Positions 62,203-64,000 of a DNA stretch of 64,000 nucleotides are shown here, piece after piece. The position numbers and the translations under genes are program-made. Position 1 is the stretch's first letter, and each line of letters starts with the position of its first letter. Below the pieces are notes generated by a model, which ran no database searches, was not told where the DNA came from, and saw only the letters and a list, made by a program, of their open reading frames with translations. This DNA is from Lachnospiraceae bacterium (GTDB taxonomy: Bacteria; Bacillota; Clostridia; Lachnospirales; Lachnospiraceae), in the NCBI GenBank assembly GCA_017517305.1, contig JAFWZV010000009.1:62001-126000 (forward strand), given 5' to 3'.

Positions 62203-62655
62203 CTAAGCCTCTGATTTCTTTTTCTTCATTGATATACTCTTGGATATTGAACCAATATTGTTACAAGTATTCTTATAATGTGCATCCCATGCTTCCTTAG
62301 CCCAAAGCTGTGCTGAGGTTCCATTACCAATAAGAACTACTTCCTTATCAATTCCCATATCTTCTCTCATCTGCTGTGGGATAACTATTCTATACTGACC
62401 ATCAGGCTCGCATATGTTTGCTGATGCAAAGAAGAAGTTCTGGTAGCTTCTATTCTCCTCATCTGATGGATCCAGTTCATTAAGCTGTGCTGAAAATTTC
62501 TCCCACTGTTCTAAAGGAAATAACTGTACATAATCACCATAGCCATTACACATAACAAACTGTGCACCTAAGCCCTGTCTAAGTCTGATAGGCACAATAA
62601 GTCTACCCTTAGCATCTAAACTATGATTCGATTGTCCTAACAAGAAACCTGTCAT
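62203..62655 (-). CDS. mraZ: Transcriptional regulator MraZ
   Basis: MraZ is a ring-forming AbrB-like DNA-binding protein that represses its own operon by binding short direct repeats upstream. Two MraZ/SpoVT-like halves are visible: [17 protein letters not shown] near the start and [19 protein letters not shown] in the second. The 150-aa length is typical (143-150). ATG follows AAGGAAGG. The upstream region carries two arrays of GTGG-containing direct repeats, consistent with autoregulation. Confidence 0.95.
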   Translation of the reverse strand: MTGFLLGQSNHSLDAKGRLIVPIRLRQGLGAQFVMCNGYGDYVQLFPLEQWEKFSAQLNELDPSDEENRSYQNFFFASANICEPDGQYRIVIPQQMREDMGIDKEVVLIGNGTSAQLWAKEAWDAHYKNTCNNIGSISKSISMKKKKSEA

Positions 62656-62689
62656 GCCTTATCCTTCCTTTAGAAATAAATTACTCGAG

Positions 62690-62739
62690 CCTACTCAGCT
62701 ACCACTGAGCAACCCTCAGATGCCATTCGACACCCACTC
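62690..62739 (-). promoter_or_regulatory. Putative MraZ operator, five G-rich boxes at 10-11-bp spacing
   Basis: Between the downstream mraZ promoter and the gene, GTGGG, ATGGC, AGGGT, GTGGT and GTAGG occur on the minus strand at steps of 10, 11, 11 and 11 bases, four of them preceded by GA or CA. MraZ rings are known to bind short TGGG-type direct repeats about one helical turn apart. Assignment is inferred from pattern and location. Confidence 0.55.
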
Positions 62740-62745
62740 AACATC

Positions 62746-62774
62746 ATTTTAAGGCATAAATAAAGGAAATGCAA
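62746..62774 (-). promoter_or_regulatory. mraZ downstream promoter P2
   Basis: Minus-strand TTGCAT and TAAAAT with a 17-base spacer. The -35 box lies in the descending arm of a perfect 11-bp hairpin, and transcription would start right at the G-rich box array. Confidence 0.55.
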
Positions 62775-62793
62775 TACCTAGTTTGCATTTCCT
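62764..62793 (-). terminator. Hairpin in the mraZ leader between promoters P1 and P2
   Basis: A perfect 11-bp stem AGGAAATGCAA/TTGCATTTCCT with an eight-base loop is followed by TTTATTTAT on the minus strand. It could end transcripts from P1 or lgt before mraZ, acting as insulator or attenuator. Confidence 0.65.
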
Positions 62794-62844
62794 CATTGTC
62801 GCTTATACACAAAACACCTGTTTGTTTTTTGTCAGTTTTGCATA

Positions 62845-62873
62845 AATATATTGATTTTTTCACGTTATGTCAA
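62845..62873 (-). promoter_or_regulatory. mraZ upstream promoter P1
   Basis: A near-consensus promoter, TTGACA and TATATT with a 17-base spacer on the minus strand. It is the best promoter in the window. It lies immediately downstream of five phased AGTGGATG repeats. Confidence 0.82.
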
Positions 62874-62883
62874 CTACTACATA

Positions 62884-62980
62884 GCATCCACTGAGCATTT
62901 TACAACATCCACTAAACATTTCCAAGCATCCACTGAGCTTTTTACAACATCCACTAAACATTTTCAAGCATCCACTCGAC
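62884..62980. repeat. Five 21-bp direct repeats upstream of the mraZ promoter
   Basis: CATCCACT (minus strand AGTGGATG) recurs at 62885, 62906, 62927, 62948 and 62969, exactly 21 bases or two helical turns apart. Odd and even units differ (GCATCCACTGAG versus ACATCCACTAAA), so the larger period is 42. The array ends about 11 bases before the P1 -35 box. It is probably a regulator-binding array, plausibly for MraZ. Bases 62794-62844 hold the P1 start region. Confidence 0.8.
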
Positions 62981-63001
62981 TACACAATTGGTACAAATAT
63001 A

Positions 63002-63949
63002 CTACTTAGACGCTTTCTTTTTCTTTGAATCACCAGAAGAAGACATTTCTTTTACATAATCAAATCTCTTCTTTACTATAATTACAGATGCCACAAGCAC
63101 GCAGATTGCTGCCACAAGCTGAGACACCTTCATATTAACTCCTGGAATCATAAGGGAATCTGAACGAAGCGCTTCTATCCATACTCTACCTAAGCCATAT
63201 CCCCATACATACAGAAGAGCCAGCTCTCCATCAAATTTCTTATTCTTTCTATAAAAGAAGATGATTAGGAATATTCCCAAATTCCAAAGTGCTTCGTATA
63301 AGAAGGTTGGATGAACACTTATCCATGCAGCATTATCCATATGAACCACATTATTAACCATATTTTGATTAATAATACCCTCTTCCATTAAATTATTTAG
63401 GCTTCCATTACCATTAAAATAGCTAACCGGCAAACACATTCTGAATATAGAATCTGTATAATCACCAAAAGCCTCTCTGTTAAAGAAATTACCAAAACGT
63501 CCTATAATCTGCCCTGTAAGTAAAGGAAGGACTGCAGTATCAGCCATAAGCTTAATATTGACTTTCTTTTTCTTACAGAAAATTATGGCAGTTATAACAC
63601 CAGCTATAATTCCACCATATATAGCAAGACCACCCTGTCTAATATTAATCATATCAAGAAAGGTCTCCCAAACTCCCTTACCTGGCTCAATATAGCTATC
63701 TAAGCTAAATATTATATAGTATAATCTAGCACCAAGAATGGCTGGTATAATCATCCATAGCATAAAATCAACATATAGCTCATCATCCTGACCTGTTCTC
63801 TTAGCTTCCTTAATTGCAATAAAATATGCAAGTATAAATCCTATGGCTATCATTAAACCATATAGCTTTACGTCAAGACCAAACAAGGTAAAGCCCTCTG
63901 GTACATCCTTTAAATTAATTCCTAATCCCGGAAATCTTATATCTCCCAT
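63002..63949 (-). CDS. lgt: Prolipoprotein diacylglyceryl transferase
   Basis: Lgt transfers diacylglycerol from phosphatidylglycerol to the lipobox cysteine of prelipoproteins. Seven membrane helices are seen in 315 aa. The signature GRFGNFFNREAFG carries the essential Arg and Asn residues, and HPTFLYEALWNLG follows. The C-terminus is basic (GDSKKKKASK). ATG follows AAGAGG. No terminator is obvious after it. The 50 bases to the right edge hold no recognisable gene. Confidence 0.95.
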   Translation of the reverse strand: MGDIRFPGLGINLKDVPEGFTLFGLDVKLYGLMIAIGFILAYFIAIKEAKRTGQDDELYVDFMLWMIIPAILGARLYYIIFSLDSYIEPGKGVWETFLDMINIRQGGLAIYGGIIAGVITAIIFCKKKKVNIKLMADTAVLPLLTGQIIGRFGNFFNREAFGDYTDSIFRMCLPVSYFNGNGSLNNLMEEGIINQNMVNNVVHMDNAAWISVHPTFLYEALWNLGIFLIIFFYRKNKKFDGELALLYVWGYGLGRVWIEALRSDSLMIPGVNMKVSQLVAAICVLVASVIIVKKRFDYVKEMSSSGDSKKKKASK

Positions 63950-64000
63950 ATTATTACCTCTTACTATACATTAAACTTGAATAGGATAACGTCTCCATCC

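Noticed and set aside
62884-62980. CRISPR-like array
   Set aside because: The 21-bp units are contiguous without unique spacers and lie at a promoter; no cas genes are present.

Overview
The window looks like chromosomal core DNA of a low-GC anaerobic Firmicute. The best fit is family Lachnospiraceae (Clostridia). Grounds are the AT-rich coding sequence, strong AGGAGG-type ribosome sites, a PolC-type replicase, a meso-DAP type MurE, the non-mevalonate (ispG/dxr) pathway, and the gene order bactofilin-pyrH-frr-uppS-cdsA-dxr-rseP-ispG-polC. Genus is not resolved. I see no insertion sequence, prophage, CRISPR array, tRNA or rRNA. Almost everything is on the minus strand; only three real genes are on plus.

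Layout in minus-strand transcription order, from the right edge. lgt sits alone. A 346-bp regulatory region with two promoters and two repeat arrays then leads into the dcw cluster mraZ-rsmH-ftsL-PBP-PBP-mraY-murD-ftsW-ftsQ-ftsZ (62.7-51.1 kb), which lacks murE, murF, murG and murC. Next come a double-FHA ABC transporter, a convergent lytic transglycosylase (+), and nnr-alr-mazF-corC-yebC. After a strongly palindromic spacer there is an unknown membrane protein, convergent with a large anchored clostripain-type protease (+). Then follow dtd-moxR-DUF58-membrane protein, glgA, a 61-bp tandem repeat array, and rqcH. The next block is yicC-nif3-gmk-rpoZ, then a long operon murE-priA-def-fmt-rsmB-rlmN-prpC-prkC-rsgA-rpe-thiN-putP. 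Finally an RlmH/RlmH-paralog convergent pair, an unusual HAD / degenerate PEP-synthase / alpha-beta hydrolase operon, and the bactofilin-to-polC operon, whose polC is cut by the left edge.

Functionally the window is dominated by cell envelope growth and division (lipid carrier, peptidoglycan precursors, divisome, PrkC/PrpC signalling), translation and rRNA modification or quality control (frr, def, fmt, rsmB, rlmN, rlmH, rsgA, rqcH, dtd), and DNA replication (polC, priA).

Most interesting is the RlmH pair. The gene with an intact SAM-binding knot lacks the conserved C-terminal tail. The neighbouring convergent paralog keeps the tail but has lost the knot glycines, which suggests a split heterodimeric enzyme or replacement in progress. 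Other items are a cloverleaf-forming element downstream of yebC, a phased operator-like array at mraZ, a PEP-synthase homolog without its phosphohistidine, and a PriA lacking its winged-helix region. Several start codons given here were moved from the longest ORF to the start matching the ribosome-binding site.
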